64,000 nucleotides of DNA from Symbiodinium kawagutii (GCA_009767595.1 VSDK01022257.1:795386-859385), one strand, 5' to 3'; counted from the first letter of the stretch, positions 40,101 to 54,924 are shown. Notes: generated from the sequence alone by a model not told the origin. Numbers and translations: made by a program.

Positions 40101-43100
40101 CCAACCACTTACCCACCATGGAACCAACTGCTCACCACTAGTCAACCACTACGTAGCCAACCATTCACCGACCAGCGATCAACCATGAACCACCGATTAA
40201 CCACACATGAACCAAAACGTGTTTGGTGCTTTGGTGCCACCAGCCTGGTAGCACTCCGAGAACGGATCCCGTGCATCTCAATGAGATGTAGTGCGTGCGC
40301 AGCACAAACCGACACCCCGTTGGGCGACGACGCTGGCTCGACATGCGGATCTCTGAGAGAAAGTTATTTAGTGATTGATAGTCATTCATACTAGTGGTTA
40401 ATCATAGGGAATGAAACCAACAGCCAACAACAATGGTAACACAACTACAATGACATTGTTAATCAACCACAAGCCAATTTTGGATTAATGATGTTTACGG
40501 ATGGTTACTAGTGGTCAATGATTGTGATGATGAGAGGTTATAGAAGTCGAAGGTTGTCACAGCAGGTTGTTTGATAGAATTCATTGGCTTAGCGGCTAAA
40601 CCGTCAATCAATGGTGATAATGATGTTTGCCAATAATGGCTGGTTGGGTGTTTGATTGACATGTTTATTTTCCCTTGTATGGACTTAAATGGTTGGTGGG
40701 TTGACTTGCGAATACTTTTCATGCCGGGGTAGTTCAACCACCAACCAGATGGCTAATAAATCTATAATCCTTTCTGTGGTTGTTGAACCATGTCATTGAA
40801 CTTGTTCAACCATTGTTGCTGGTTGTCATTCCCTATGACCCCTATTAATCACTATGAACCACTATTAACCACTATTCATCACTATTAATCACTATTAGCC
40901 ACTATATTATAGTGACTATGAATTAATGAAGAAAGTCATGTTTTTGTTTTAAGACTCTCTTGAGGTGTTGATAGTGGTTGGAGTCTTGAGGCAGTTGCGG
41001 GGGCATGGATGTTTTTTTGTGTCAAGAACCATGGGTAAAGTCAATTTGCACAGCAACCATGGGTTTTGGGTGTTTGACCCATAATGACCCATAGCCATAG
41101 CCATTTAATTTATATATAACTATATAAAGTTCGATTTCATGATCGCCAACTTAGAAAGTCTTCACAATACGGGGTATTTCCGACGAAGACCAAATCTTGA
41201 AAACCAAGTTGTAGTTCATTATTCAAAGCACTCATCAAGGTTTTAAACTTCTCTTGTGTAAGAAGCAACTCTTGTGTAAGAACCAACTCTTGTGAAACTG
41301 AAAAAAACATGAAGTGACCGGCACCATTTTAAGCTGCTTCAAAAGGGCCACGGCTGCGTGGGGCTGGGTACCGGGTGATCTGCGGAGCTTCTCCAGCCAT
41401 GACTTTCAACCTCTATGGCTATGGTCAAGCATTTAACCATCAATAATGGCTTATAATGACCAACCAAATCATAGGGAAAACAATGGTTAATGATGGGAAC
41501 CAGGGGTACAGGGTTTTGACCCATAGCCATATGTTTTCAAACAATTGCATTGCAACATGGTTGAAAGTGATGATGGCAACAAAGTTTCATCACTTTCAAC
41601 CTCTATGCTTTCAAAGAATGTGAGTTACATATATGTTTTGTTACGTTATCCCATGTTTTGGCATTGCAACATGGTTTCGCACACAGCAGCTGGTGGGGGT
41701 TAGGTTGTGTCCGTTTGTCTTTGTTTGCCCATTCGCTAGGTCATCATTCTAGGTACCATGATTTGTAGGGCACGCCATTGCTGGCCCTGTAGCCTCTGAG
41801 CATTCAGCCGCAAAGTGGCAAAAATCCCATGTTATCCCATGTTATCCCCATTAACCAGCACTAGATCCATCCATCATCCGAGTTGGAGCCGCCAGTTGTG
41901 GGGGCCGTCACAGGCTTCGAACCTCGTGGGGCTCTACAAGGAGTTCATCAGTTCACCCAGAATCGACAACCAGCTGTCCACCTGGGGAGCCATCCAGGCG
42001 ACGTGACGTGACTTACCTCCTGAGGGGCCACGAGTTGTGGGTCGACAACGGTGGGCCATCAAAAATCCTCAAAGGTTGAAAATGATTCGGAAATTCTGGG
42101 AATGTCCAGGTGTTTTTGATTGCATATGCATTGAAGTGTATTTCATGCATATACATACATATATTTATATGTATATGTATATGTCCAGATGCATATGCAC
42201 TATGTGTATCTTATGTATGCATTTTTGCATATATCAGATATATGGCACAGATATAGATATCAATCATATCTGATTGAATATATGTATCATCAGTGACCAA
42301 CTTGTTTCATCAAACATCATTCACCAATATACTGTTCATGATTGGATTAATCATGATGCGTGAGCCAACATTCACCATGATTCCTCATCATTAGCCAGCT
42401 TGATCTCCATCACCCATCAGTATTCATCATGAAAATCAGTTTTTCAGCCATCATTCACCATCAACAGCCATTTGTTTGAACCACTGCCACTACTCACCAA
42501 TTTTCATTGATTAGTACTTCAATGAATCAACATTGTTTTTGGAAGCATCATTAAGCAGTTTTAATGATGACCACAGTCAATCATCAATCAATCGTATAAT
42601 CGAGCATACGTTTAAGCATCAGTAGCCACCATTGCTCCCCACCATTAACCACCACTCAATCAGCCATTTCTATCATTAACCATCACTGAAGCAGCTATTC
42701 ACCACCATGAACCATCTGTAATCATTATAAACATCACTACAAACCACTCCAATCAGAAACCATTCACCACTATAATCAGCTATAATCACTCTCAAACCCA
42801 CCATAAACGGCTATAAATGTCACCATTAAACACTATAGATCCCTGCCACCAACATCGCCATCCTCACCCCCCCCGCATCAAGACGTCACCTCCAAACGGG
42901 AGAGCCGAACAAATCGCGCGCTGGCGCGCCAGGGCATCTGCGACTTCGCCAGCGATGCGGAGGCGGTGGCCAACGCCAAGGTCCGCGACGCGGCACCGTG
43001 AAAAATCGAGGGATGGTGCAGCAGGTGGTGTATGGCTCCCACGGTGAAATATATGGTGGGATGATTGGTTTATATGGCCATGGGTCAATATTAACCAACC

Positions 43101-46100
43101 AACTAATAGGGGATAATCACCAACAAACAATGGTTAATGATGGGGAACCAGGGGTACGGGGTTTTGATTGGTTTATATAATATGATCTAAGGACGGTTCA
43201 TGATTGGAAATGGTGGTTTAGCAACCCGCAGGTGGTTGCTGGGAATGATTCATGATTGGTTTATTAATTGGTCTAAGGATGGTTCATGGCTCGCAAGGTG
43301 AAAAAACGGGTGGTTCAGATGGTATGGTGGTTGCTGGGATTGATTCATGATTGCTGGGAGTGACTATTTAATCAGCTTGGGGGTTCTCAAGCCTTCGGGA
43401 GCGCCGAAATGGATGGTTTGTTATACTATAAATGGTACGGAGGGTAACCGGGTCTCCGCTCTGAGTGTCTCGACACCACGCCAGCCGAAGGGCAGACACT
43501 TCACACGGAGGGTAACTTGGATCTCCGCTCTGAGTGTTCTGACCCTTTTTATGAGCATGCTGCCCCAACGCCCAACATGGCGCATCTAGCACTTCACACG
43601 GAGGCTAACTTGGATCTCCGCTCTGAGTGCCTTGAGCATCCAAAAAGGACTGAGAGCTGGTCTGCTGATGCATCCCCGCAGGCACTTCAGACTTCATACG
43701 GAGGGTAACACGGATCTCCGCTCTGGGTGCTCCTCATGATGCATCAGTTTGCGTCAGTGTGTGCACCAGCTGTTGGCGCCGGGCTGGCCGGGATTGAACG
43801 CTGATTTCGCCATCATCCCATGTGATCACCCCATCGTTCGTCTTGCGTGTGAAGCTGTGCCGAGCACCTGGCAGATGTCTCCAAAGCTCCATGTATACAC
43901 AGACGGATCTTTCAAAGATGATGTGGCGGGATGGGCCTTTGTAGTGATATGCGAGTTTGGCCATCCTCCCCCAAAAAAAAGATGATATGTAGTAGTAGTA
44001 GTAGTAGGGTAGTTGCTGGGAATAATATATGACATTTCTTGGTTGGTAGTGATTAAAAGTGGTGGCCTATGTCGCTTCATCAGCAACTTCGAATGGTTAG
44101 GTACTCTTACATACATGATGGTTGGTAGTGATCGACCAGCTGCCGGCCACAATAATTGTACATCCAGCCAGCATATGTACACAACCAAGGGACTGAGTAG
44201 CATCCAGGTAATGCTCGGAAACTGTATGCAAACTATGTTGTAATATCTAATTTGTAAATCTAATTTGGTTCCACATGCGATTTAACAAGCTAGTTCTATC
44301 TACCACTGGCCTGGTAGCAACCCTGGTGATTGCCTATCTTGACAATGCTTGGCTAGGCATCACTGTGTAGTTAACCGTAAGCATTGCCAGTGGATGTGTC
44401 TAGGTGGCGGTGAATAGCTGAACGGTTGATAAACGCGTTCTATAAGATGGCTGACAATGTGATTGATCAGTGACTGGCAATGCTTGAGGATAGGTCATTA
44501 GCTCTTAGAGAGCCGTTAACTTGTGATACTTCCATACCGGTCAATGCCAGATGTACCCTGATCACCAGCTATTGATCCTGCGAAGTTCGGCAACTGCAAC
44601 AGTGCAGCTGCGGCCCTACAGAAGCAATAGGAGTTGCAAGCCAAAGAATGGGTGCCCACTTAATGGCAATAACAGGGGGCTTAAGCTTGGCAATAACAGG
44701 GGTCTCAAGCTTTACAGATCTGCCATCAATGAGAATAACGGGTAGATCCCAAGAATCAGCGTTTTTCTGCTCGTTGCTGGGTCTAGGTGCCATGCAACAG
44801 CTACTTTTTGTTGGCCTACTCAGGTGTCGTGGTGAGAACCGCAAATATGAACAGAAACGTAATGAGAATCCTACATTAGGGATGTTCAATAATGTTCACC
44901 TACCCAGTTTTGTTGATGATCTGCAGTGCTCCATGCACCAATAGTTGGCATCGCCCTTTTTTCGCTGGTCATTATCCCATATTGTCAATCATGAACCAGC
45001 GAGTCAACCAAAAATCAAAGAGCATACAGACATTTTAACCACTATATATGTTCACCATGAGTTATCAACCACTTTAAACTCATGAAATGATATTTGGCAT
45101 GGATCAGTATTTGGTGGATCATCTTAGTAAGTGGTGAATGACCCCAGTCGGGGGAGTTAACCACCCAGCTTTCAAACTCCTTACCATTCACCTTGGTTGT
45201 ATCTTTGGTTAATCACTTGATAATCCTTGGTTTCAAACCCAAGCAACCCCAAGCTGAGACTTGATGACCAAGGTAGTAGCTAAGTTGGTTGATCCTCCAA
45301 GTACCCATTACCTACCCACATCTACCGGTCTTCGCAGGACGTGGCCATCGCAGTGTCCTTTGACCATGAGGAGGCCGGGTTCCAACCACGTTTCACCAAG
45401 GGGTTCTGTGTGAAGATGCTTCAAGATGCTTCAAGTATATACCTTCTTAGAAAGTGTTTGGACCTCAAAACCAGCCCCAAGTACAGTCTCACAAGGTATT
45501 TTCTTTGGAGCAGTGGGGCATATGAACCAATGTCAACATAAATATCATTCAGTTGTGTGAAGCATTAATTCAGGATGTTTGATCATTGATTATCAGCCAG
45601 TACTATAGGCCACAATCGACCACACATCATCATTAAGTAATATTAAGTAACCATTATGATTCACCATTATCACCCATGGTTGACCATCACAAATCAACAT
45701 TCTAACCAACAATTGACCTGAAAGTACACGTTATGTGTTGCTTCCAACCAATTCTTTGACCATCATAAAACCTCCATGACCAACACTTGCTATTATTTCA
45801 ACCAACATTTTGCTAATTGCCAAACTTACATAGTATTCAAATGCATAGTATTCAACCACTTAACCACTACAAAACCAATATCAACCATTGCTAGCCAGTG
45901 CTACCAGCCATTGGTAATCATGGTTTACCACCATTAAACAGCGTGTCAAGTGCTATTCACGAAGCATTTACCAACTAATAACTAACCATGGCTACTGAAC
46001 CGTTGATCAACCATTTACCAACCTCCATCAACCAGCCATTCACAATCAACAACCAGCCATTCACCATCAATAACCATCACTTAACCAGCCATTAACCATC

Positions 46101-49100
46101 AATAACTCCATCCTTAAACACCACTGGAAGTAGCCATGGTGCGACCAAGCGACCGGTGACCTGTGCCAGGTAGGTAGCTCCAGTTGGACGGGCGCCGATG
46201 GCGCCACGTTGCCGGGCTGGTTGGAGCGGACGATGCTGGCACTGGAAGTGCCGCTGGACATGCATGGCGCGGCGGTGCTGTGGGCTGATGAACGGCTAAG
46301 GTTTGGTGCTGGGGTACTTGGTTGGTTGGTTGGTTGGTTGGTTGGTTGGTTGGTTGGTTGGTTGGTTGGTTTACGTTGGTTCCCTTGGTTGGTTAGTTGG
46401 TGTCCGCGGTTTCTTGGTTGGTTGATGTTTCTTGTTCACCAACCAAGTGAAGGTTGTTGGTTCACCATTGTCGACATCAACATCTCAGTTTCCTTGGTGC
46501 TTCCCTCAGCACGATCCTAGGCCGGAGGCTGTGAAGGCGGAAATGCTGACGCGAAGCTTCCTGGTCTCCGCAGTGCTCGATCCCAGCGGGGGGTGGGGAA
46601 GGAACAGCTGGGATCACTTGGTGATGAACGGGTCGGTGACCTTTTTGTTTACGCCAGTTGACACCACTTGGCCATCCCATTGGTTGTGTTACTGGTGACC
46701 ACCGGTTGAAAGGTATTGGTTTATCTATGTCTTTTTGAAAAGAGATGTTGGGGCATAATCACATTGTTTTTGATAAACTAAATTGTGGAGTTGAGCAACC
46801 ACGCTATTGGGTTTGCAATGCCTATTGTCACTCATATCCCAAACAGCAGGCTGTGATTGGCTTATCATGGCTTATCCAATTTGGATGATGTGAGTGACCT
46901 GTGAGTGTTTTGTTCTTCAGGTGATGTTGCAGTTCAAGCGAAATGACCAAGCTTTTTTGGAGGGAGTGTGCTATTAGCCACTGGCCGTTCCCCAAAAGGT
47001 GGGGAGAGGTCAGAGTTTCGGGGCTTTGAAGCGAGTCTCGGCAATGAGGTGAAGGGATTCTGTCAAGTTTCATCAAAGTGCTGGTTGCTGATAAGGGCAT
47101 GCCTCAAATTTGAACTCTTGTGCTCCCAATATCAAGTAAAGGATTAGTGTCTTTGATGCCAACAGAAAGTGCATGAATATTCTCGTTGGAACCCTTGCAG
47201 AATATCAGTATCACTCGCCCAAGAGAATAAATGAGAGAACCAGGAAATTTGAATACATGGGCTTGTATCGGTATATCCAAAATTGTTGGCACCCCCAGCC
47301 ACGCCAAAATGTTGGGATTTCAATATTGGAAACCATGCCATATTTGGAGATAGATCATTGATAAATGCAGTTCAGAAATTTCAGAGAGCAGATCACTGGT
47401 GGTCGGTTCATGGACGTGTCTAAAAATGAACGGGTACGGATTGTGATGAGCATCAATGATTTCCACCAACCAATGGATCACCATCAACTAAATCACATGA
47501 ATTCCTCGGACAAGCTAAATGTGGAAAATACACCCCGTTTTGGTGCCAGTTTTCCAATGAAACTTCCCTGGGAATGCATGGATTCCTGCGTGGATCGACC
47601 AAGGGATGAGCAGCAAGCAATGGATCAAAATCCAATGGATAATCAGCAAGCAATGGATAACCATCCACCGACATTACTCTTTGGCAGTCCCGAAGCTGCT
47701 TGCGTGGAATATCACCCGTTGATCGCTGGTTTGCCTATGGAAGTGGGTATGGGTCAAAACCCTGTACCCCTGGTTCCCATCATTAAGCATTGTTTTCCCT
47801 ATTATTGTTGCTTAATATTGATGGTTGATATTGACCCAGACCCAAGTTGGTTTCCCAGAGGGTGACCTTTCAACAATATTCATGATTCACGACCATCTGA
47901 TTCACCATCAACTCATGGACCTAAGGCTGCTAAGTTGTGACCATGAATGGTTGATGTTGACCCTCATTCATACTCATTAACGTCGTTGGTTAACAGTCAC
48001 CAGTAACAAACAGCAACCAGTAGCCATTAAGCGCATCAAAACCATTAAACCCTCAGCCTTAATCATGAACCATTGACCGACCCATTTGCCAATGAATTCA
48101 CCAATAATCCAATTTATCACCACTAATCACCACCATCAACTAGTTGGTGAATTCATCATCACTAATAATCCAATTTATCACCACCAATCACTAAGCTTCA
48201 CCACTAATCACCTCCACCATACAATCCTTCACTAGTTTTGTTGGTTATCATCCCCCAAGCGACAAGGATTCACCACCTTCCAATTCGTTGCTCGTTGATC
48301 ATCCGGATCCGTCAGGATTGCGCCCATGGGCTTCATCCCAACTACGCGGCCAAGCATCAGGCGCCGGGGTGAAGCTGCGCATCGTTGAGTTGCCGTGCGT
48401 GCGCGGGCGGGCAAGGGCCGCACGTAAATGCCGTAAAGTTCAGGTTTGAATGGATGTGTTTAGTTATGTTTAGTTGAATAGCATAAGGATTGTTGGTTCA
48501 TGTTCACTTCTGTGATTGTGTCCTTTGAATTGATGCATTTAGTTGGGATGGCAGAGGGGAATGATTTAGCATGATTCGGATTAAGCGCCCTTTGCCATAT
48601 AGTCACACAGAATTCGGGATATGACGATGGTTCTTGATGCTACTCACAGAAAGTTCTGGCTGTGTCTCCGACAGGTTACCAATGAATCATTTCTTGAGTG
48701 ATTATCGCTAATATTCAACGAATTGGAGTGCTGTAGAGATCCATTTCATATCCAATTGTCAACAATCTTGAGCTGTAGTCTGATATACGGATCCCTGCCA
48801 TGTTTGTCAGTCAATAACCGGGTCTTGACAGCCCAAGAATGATTGCAACAAACATTGGCGTTGGTTATTTGAGGGTGTTTGCAAAGTGGGTAGCCCCAAA
48901 TCAGCAGCCATTTGAGGATGTATCTTTGCGAACAAAACACCGTACTTGAAACACCCCCATCAACATCATGGAACAGCCTAACCAGACCACCCAGTCCTTA
49001 GTTTTTGAAATAGGCCATGTTTCTGCTATGTCTTCCACCACTGGTGCTGTAGGCACCCTTGTTATCCTGGGTACAACCTAATTTAGCCGTCCCTTGCCTT

Positions 49101-52100
49101 GGGGCACATCACTTTGTAGATTGCAATGGGTCACAGGTCCAACCTTACAACTGGCCTCAGGCCGACCTGATGTAGAGGTCTAGTGCTGGTTCAGTTTGAG
49201 CAGCACTGGGCTCATCGGGGCGGTGGTTACCCGTGGACCACCATCTCATTGGCCCCGACGGGCTTTCGAGGAGGTCTGGCCAGCCTCTTGAAGGCTCCGC
49301 CGTCGCGGAGACCTTTGGTCCTCCAGGACCGTTTGAACGATCCGAGCGAGCCACCGCCTCAGGTGTATACCTATGTGGTGGTGCAATGCGCTTTGCTGCA
49401 GCCGATCCCATGCGCGTTTTTCTGGGTCCAAGACCGCGGGCCACCTGACGGGTGGGACCAACAGGATGCGGAGTACGCAGACTGGTTTGGCCTCGGAACA
49501 GCGCTGGCCCAGCGGTGGCGCAGGACGCTGGCTGTGCTGCGGTCATCAACGGCCCCACCCCCATTACAGGATGAGGATTCTTGTTGATACCGATTGTGTT
49601 TTTGTTTTCCCGATTTCTCATTTTGTTTTAAATGCAAAGATATGACGGCTGATGCAAGGTGGCTCAATCTTCACAATTACTTGATCATCTTAAAATGATT
49701 AGTTGAATATTTTCCACGATGTTTTGATCATCAAATTCTTCCGATGCCAAGGGCGATCACAGACCAATGGCGGATTCTGGCTAGCACCGCTGGGCAATGG
49801 CTGTCAGTTGGCACCCAAGCTCCCATCAGCCGCTACAAAATTTGTAGCCGATATTGGGCGGTTTCTTGGCAGCTGGGGGTACCCCAAAGTTAGATTTGGT
49901 TTATTACAAATGATTCTTCATGGGTGATTGTGGGGGTACCCTTTTTTGAGAAACCACCGTATGTCTGTCTACATCATCCAACTGTACAACCAAGCATTTG
50001 TCTTCCATTCATGAATTTCGATTTTCAATCGATTGGATCATCAACCATCTGTCCATCTAACCATCTTACCATTCCTTACCATTACTTTGGTAAGAACCTG
50101 GTATACCATTACAACCGGTTGGATCATCCGTCTATCCAGCACCATTCTGAAATGCCATCCATCATGGAGTCGCAGGCCGAACACCGTGTGGAGACTGAGA
50201 TGGGAGATGGGAGATGACAGGAATGATGGGAATTTCATGGCCATAAGCACGTATTATTGATGATGGCTATAAGTCTATAAGTATAGTATAACTAGTCATT
50301 ATCGTTAATTATGATATAGGATGATGATGATGATTATGATGATGATGATGATGAGGATGATGATGAGGATGATGGCTGGTGGTGGTGGTGGTGGTGGTGG
50401 TGGTGGTGGTGGTGGTGGTGGTGGTGGTGGTGATGGTGGTGGTGGACCTGGCCAGGTGTGGCCAGGTCTGGCTTTTGTGATGATGGTTTCGGATGAATAT
50501 TTCATCACCTTTATTGGTCATGGTGCGTGATAATGGCTACGGTGGCTCTATTTGTGTGTTTCTTTGGCCATGCACTGTAACCTTTTTTTCGCATCAAAAC
50601 TAATTTAGTTTCAAACATGATATGCATATTCTAATCTATTCTAATCGTTTGCACACACACCTGTTTTTTTTCTAGGTAATTATTGTTTGATTTACATGTG
50701 TGATTTTATTTTTTCATTTTACATATATATATATATATACATGTAGCAAATGTGTATGTAAATGTTTGTTTCTAGGTATCTGTACATGTATATGTGTATG
50801 TGTATGTGTATGTATTTGTTTATGTTTATGCATATGTATATGTATATGCATATGTATATGTATATGTAGATGTATATGTAGATGTATTTGTATTTGTATA
50901 TCTATATGCGCGTGTGTGTGTGCATGTGTTTTTGTGTGTCCAAATCTGATTGAATATAAACCTCCACTGCTCGACAAAACCCGACACCAGGTTGCGTGTG
51001 TGATGTATTGCAGGGCTTGAACCGGTTTAAACTGGTTCCAGGTGATGCGATTCAAGAGATTCAGGAATTCGTCCATCAAGAAACAGTACGGTGTTGTTGT
51101 GCAATCTTGTGGATGGATATCATTGCACCGACGCCTTACCCTCTTCAACACACAACAGACGTGTTTTGCTATCATGTGTCATTGGCTCCAAAGTTGGTGC
51201 CAGTTTATCTCAGTTGGTCCTTGGCCGATCAAAAAGGTAGATACAAGGGGATGTGTATCAAAAAAATCAAACAAGTATGATTTGCATCAGCAAAAATATA
51301 TGTGCATCAAAACGAAAATATTCCTGGATAAAGAGAGAGGGAGGGAGAAGTAAGGAAGGAAGAAAGGAAGGAAGGAAGGAGGGAGGGAGGGAGGGCAGAG
51401 AACCAAGGAAAAACGAATTATAGTGACCTTACTTCTAACCATGAGAAAGGGATGGTCATCCATCGGCCATTGAAGATGGTTGTGGCCCTGAAATGAAAGA
51501 AGTTGGATTTCTATCTAATGCTTGCCGTACTTTTGCAACCAACATTGTTTCAATGAAGCCTTCAAGAAGCGATTGCGAATCATCGCCGAAGCCGGACCAA
51601 AATCTTTAGAAACAAGGCTGCAAGGCTCACACGAGCATACTACAGAGGTCACGCAGAATGTGAAATGTTGCAAATACCATGCCAATTTGCAAGCTTCAGG
51701 CCATGCAAAGTGCCAGGTTTCAGCTCCGAAACGGTTTTTTTCTATGCATTGCAAAATGGAAGGTTCCAGCTCTCAAACAATGGAAACGCCGTGCAAAATG
51801 CCAGGTTTCAGTTCCCAAATCAATCTTAATCTTGGTGATTTTGTTTGACGCATTTTCTGGCGCACATAATATTTGGTGAAAACCTTACCCACATGCAGTT
51901 GTTTGCTGATTGAACTCAATCAAGTTGTCTTGTTGTGCAATGTTGTCAGCTATATATACACATGTACGTTCTATTACTTTATTTTTGGAAGATACATATG
52001 TATTTGTAGATATCTAATCAGATATATAGAGATTTTCAGATACAGATATGGACATGTTTCTCTATTGGACATGTATTTTTTGTGTATCCAGTTCAGATTT

Positions 52101-54865
52101 TAATTGTTTGGTAGACATTTACATTTTCTAGTAACAAGGCTTATTGATAGATTAGGCATAGTTTTCCCATGTTTTCCCTATTATTACGAATTATCATCCC
52201 CCATTTTTGGTTGGTTAATGTTGACCCATAGCCATATAGACTTATGTTTATCATGTTCCCAGTTTTTTCTTTAGAGTTCTGTCGCAACCTGTGTCTGCTC
52301 GCAGCCGCGGCTGAGGCCCTGCCTTCCACAAAGGCATCGTCATCAAAAGCAACGCCAATCAGAGGCACGGTGGCGGATCTCACACGGATAGCTGAGCTTA
52401 GGGTTTCGGCATCAGCTGTTTTGGGAAATATGATATGACATGGATGAAGTTGGTTAATGGTTGGTTAAGGATGATCGGTTTTTTGGTTGGTTGATGGTTA
52501 CTTGGTACTGGATGGTTTGTCTGGATGGTTAGCAGCTGGTTGGCACTGGGTGGTTTCAATTTGATTATTTAAGGGGGCATGGTATCTGGCCAGGAACCAC
52601 CCAGCATTTGACAAAAGCAGGGTGATGAAAGCAGAAAGGTAAATCACCGAAGCATGCACAATTCAGCATCAGCATCCCTGGATCCTTGTCATCCCACCTC
52701 GGCAGCAACTGCTACTATGAGTTTGCTGGACGTTTATCTCATCATGTTAGGGCTGTGAAAGCAAAACGTGTTGTCGTTCACTTACTGACTGATCATTCAA
52801 GTCATTTTATGATGTTGATGTTTTTTCTTGATCAGCAGATAACCATCATGCATGATTATGATTACCCAACTGTTGCTGTTGCTTGTAGATACTGAAACAT
52901 ATGTCAAACAATTGTTCCTTCATAGATTTTGCTTGTGGACCGGTAAACACAGCCCTGCAAGTTTTTCGTTTGAAGATGATTCCCCAAAGCCGGATACTCC
53001 ATGTCTCCAATTGTGATATATTTACTTGCATGTACATATAAAAAACTACCCACTTATGATATATTTACCGGCATTTATCCTTAAATATATCACAATGGGA
53101 TATAAAACTACCCAGTTCTGTAGCTGCAAATATAATTGACGTTTAGTTGCTACATTTCCTATCATTGTTGGTTCTTATCTCCCATTAAGGTGATGGTCTG
53201 TTATTATATCCCCTGTCATTGTTGATTACCATCCCTTATGATCAACCCTTTTGACCATTATTGACCATTATTACAGGAACCACTAATGAATCATTGTTAG
53301 CCACCATAACCATTATGAACCCTGTGCCAGCTAGTCAATTATTATTGACCACTATCACCACTACAACCATTATGACTCTTGACCCATGGAATTATAACCA
53401 TGGAATTTCCCCTTAATATCCACTACAACCACTATGAACCATTATTAACCACTATAACCACTATAACCACTAGCATCCTACCATGGACTTCCCCCCTTGT
53501 TCCGTTTCGCTGTACCGAGGTATGCCACCACTCCTTTGACCGCGGCTCTCTTCCGAGAGGCGCCGCGGGTGGCCAGGTTGGAGATTTCAGCATTGACTAG
53601 GCATGCAGGTCACAGCCCCATGTAGGTGATAGCCATGTAGGTTGTAGCCATGTAGGTGATAGCCACAAAGGTTGCTGACATGCAGGCTATAAGTTTAAAA
53701 CATGATTTATGATATTTTTTTGAGATGTAATAGCCAACTAGTATGGTTGACTAGTGCTAGCAGCAGCGATGTTGGGTGATGCTTGGTGTTCGTAGAATTC
53801 TTAGAGCTATTGGGTTATCCCTTCCTACCATGTACGCAGGTCGTGAAGTCAAAATTGCTATCGCAACACGAATCATTACATGTAGTTTTGGGTGATGACT
53901 TGGAAAACATGACAACTTGCTGCGATGACCTCATCTTTGGTAGCCACCTTTTTTTAACCCAAGTACGAACTGTTTAGCAAACCATAGAAACTAGAGGCGT
54001 TGCTGTTGTCGCTGCGAGTTCTTTTGGCTTATCACTAGCTCTCACTCAGAATTGACGTGCAATCTTCATCAAACAAGTGCACATTTCAACCCTTTAACTA
54101 CAGCTACATAACATTTTGTTTCAGTGACCATGAGCTTAACGATGTAGTCAATCACTTATGACCATTAACAAGCCATCATCAGCAACCACCATCATTTAAA
54201 CATCAGCTTCGTTAAACCACCACTCAGTCATCATTCAAGCGTGAATCCCCAATCACCTACCAGCTTATTAACCATCAATAGAGATGAATTATCATCATCA
54301 TTCTCAATCATTCACCATCATTCATCACCATTCACCATCATTAATCATCATCAACCATCATCAACCATCATGAGCCAATCCATTCACCCGCCATTTTTCG
54401 GTGCGCCCAACCCCCCACTCGTGCCTCGTTGGTTGAAACGCTGTGCGCTGCGCTGGAAACGGCGCCCGGGTTGGGGGCGCCGAGGTGTGCAAACGCTGCG
54501 AGGTGCCGGTGCAGGACGGGTGGGTTCGAGCGGCGTTGTGCCGCCCGGTGCAACGGTGATCGGATGATGGGGTTGTCCAAGGGCCCAGGGGGTGGGGTGA
54601 TGGTTGAGCCTTGACTGGCTAATGCTCGAGGATGGTTAAATGATACCATTAAGCTGATATGATGGTTAACAAGCTGGTCAGGGTGGTCGAGGATTGTTAA
54701 AAGACATTCAAACTGATGTTCTTAATGGTTTCTGATGATTGATGATGGTTGAGGATGGTTGGGATTACGCCTTGGAGATGTTCAGCCCGGATACCAGGGA
54801 GAATAGTGATGGATTTAATGAGGATTGAGGATGGTTTCTAATGATTAGCGATAATTGATGATGGT

Positions 54866-54924
<59 letters not shown>

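Noticed and set aside
43437-43729. CRISPR-like array of spaced repeats
   Set aside because: Spacing is irregular (68, 93, 100 bp), only four imperfect copies, and the setting is eukaryotic.
50714-51175. 153-codon - strand frame rich in His/Ile
   Set aside because: Mostly a reading of the TATG tract; the + strand exon candidate at 51014 explains the non-repeat part better.
54541-54564. PGATVIG frame after X12 as the CGSTIGP motif
   Set aside because: It needs a frame slip, and a far better match ([10 protein letters not shown]) lies at 55510-55540.
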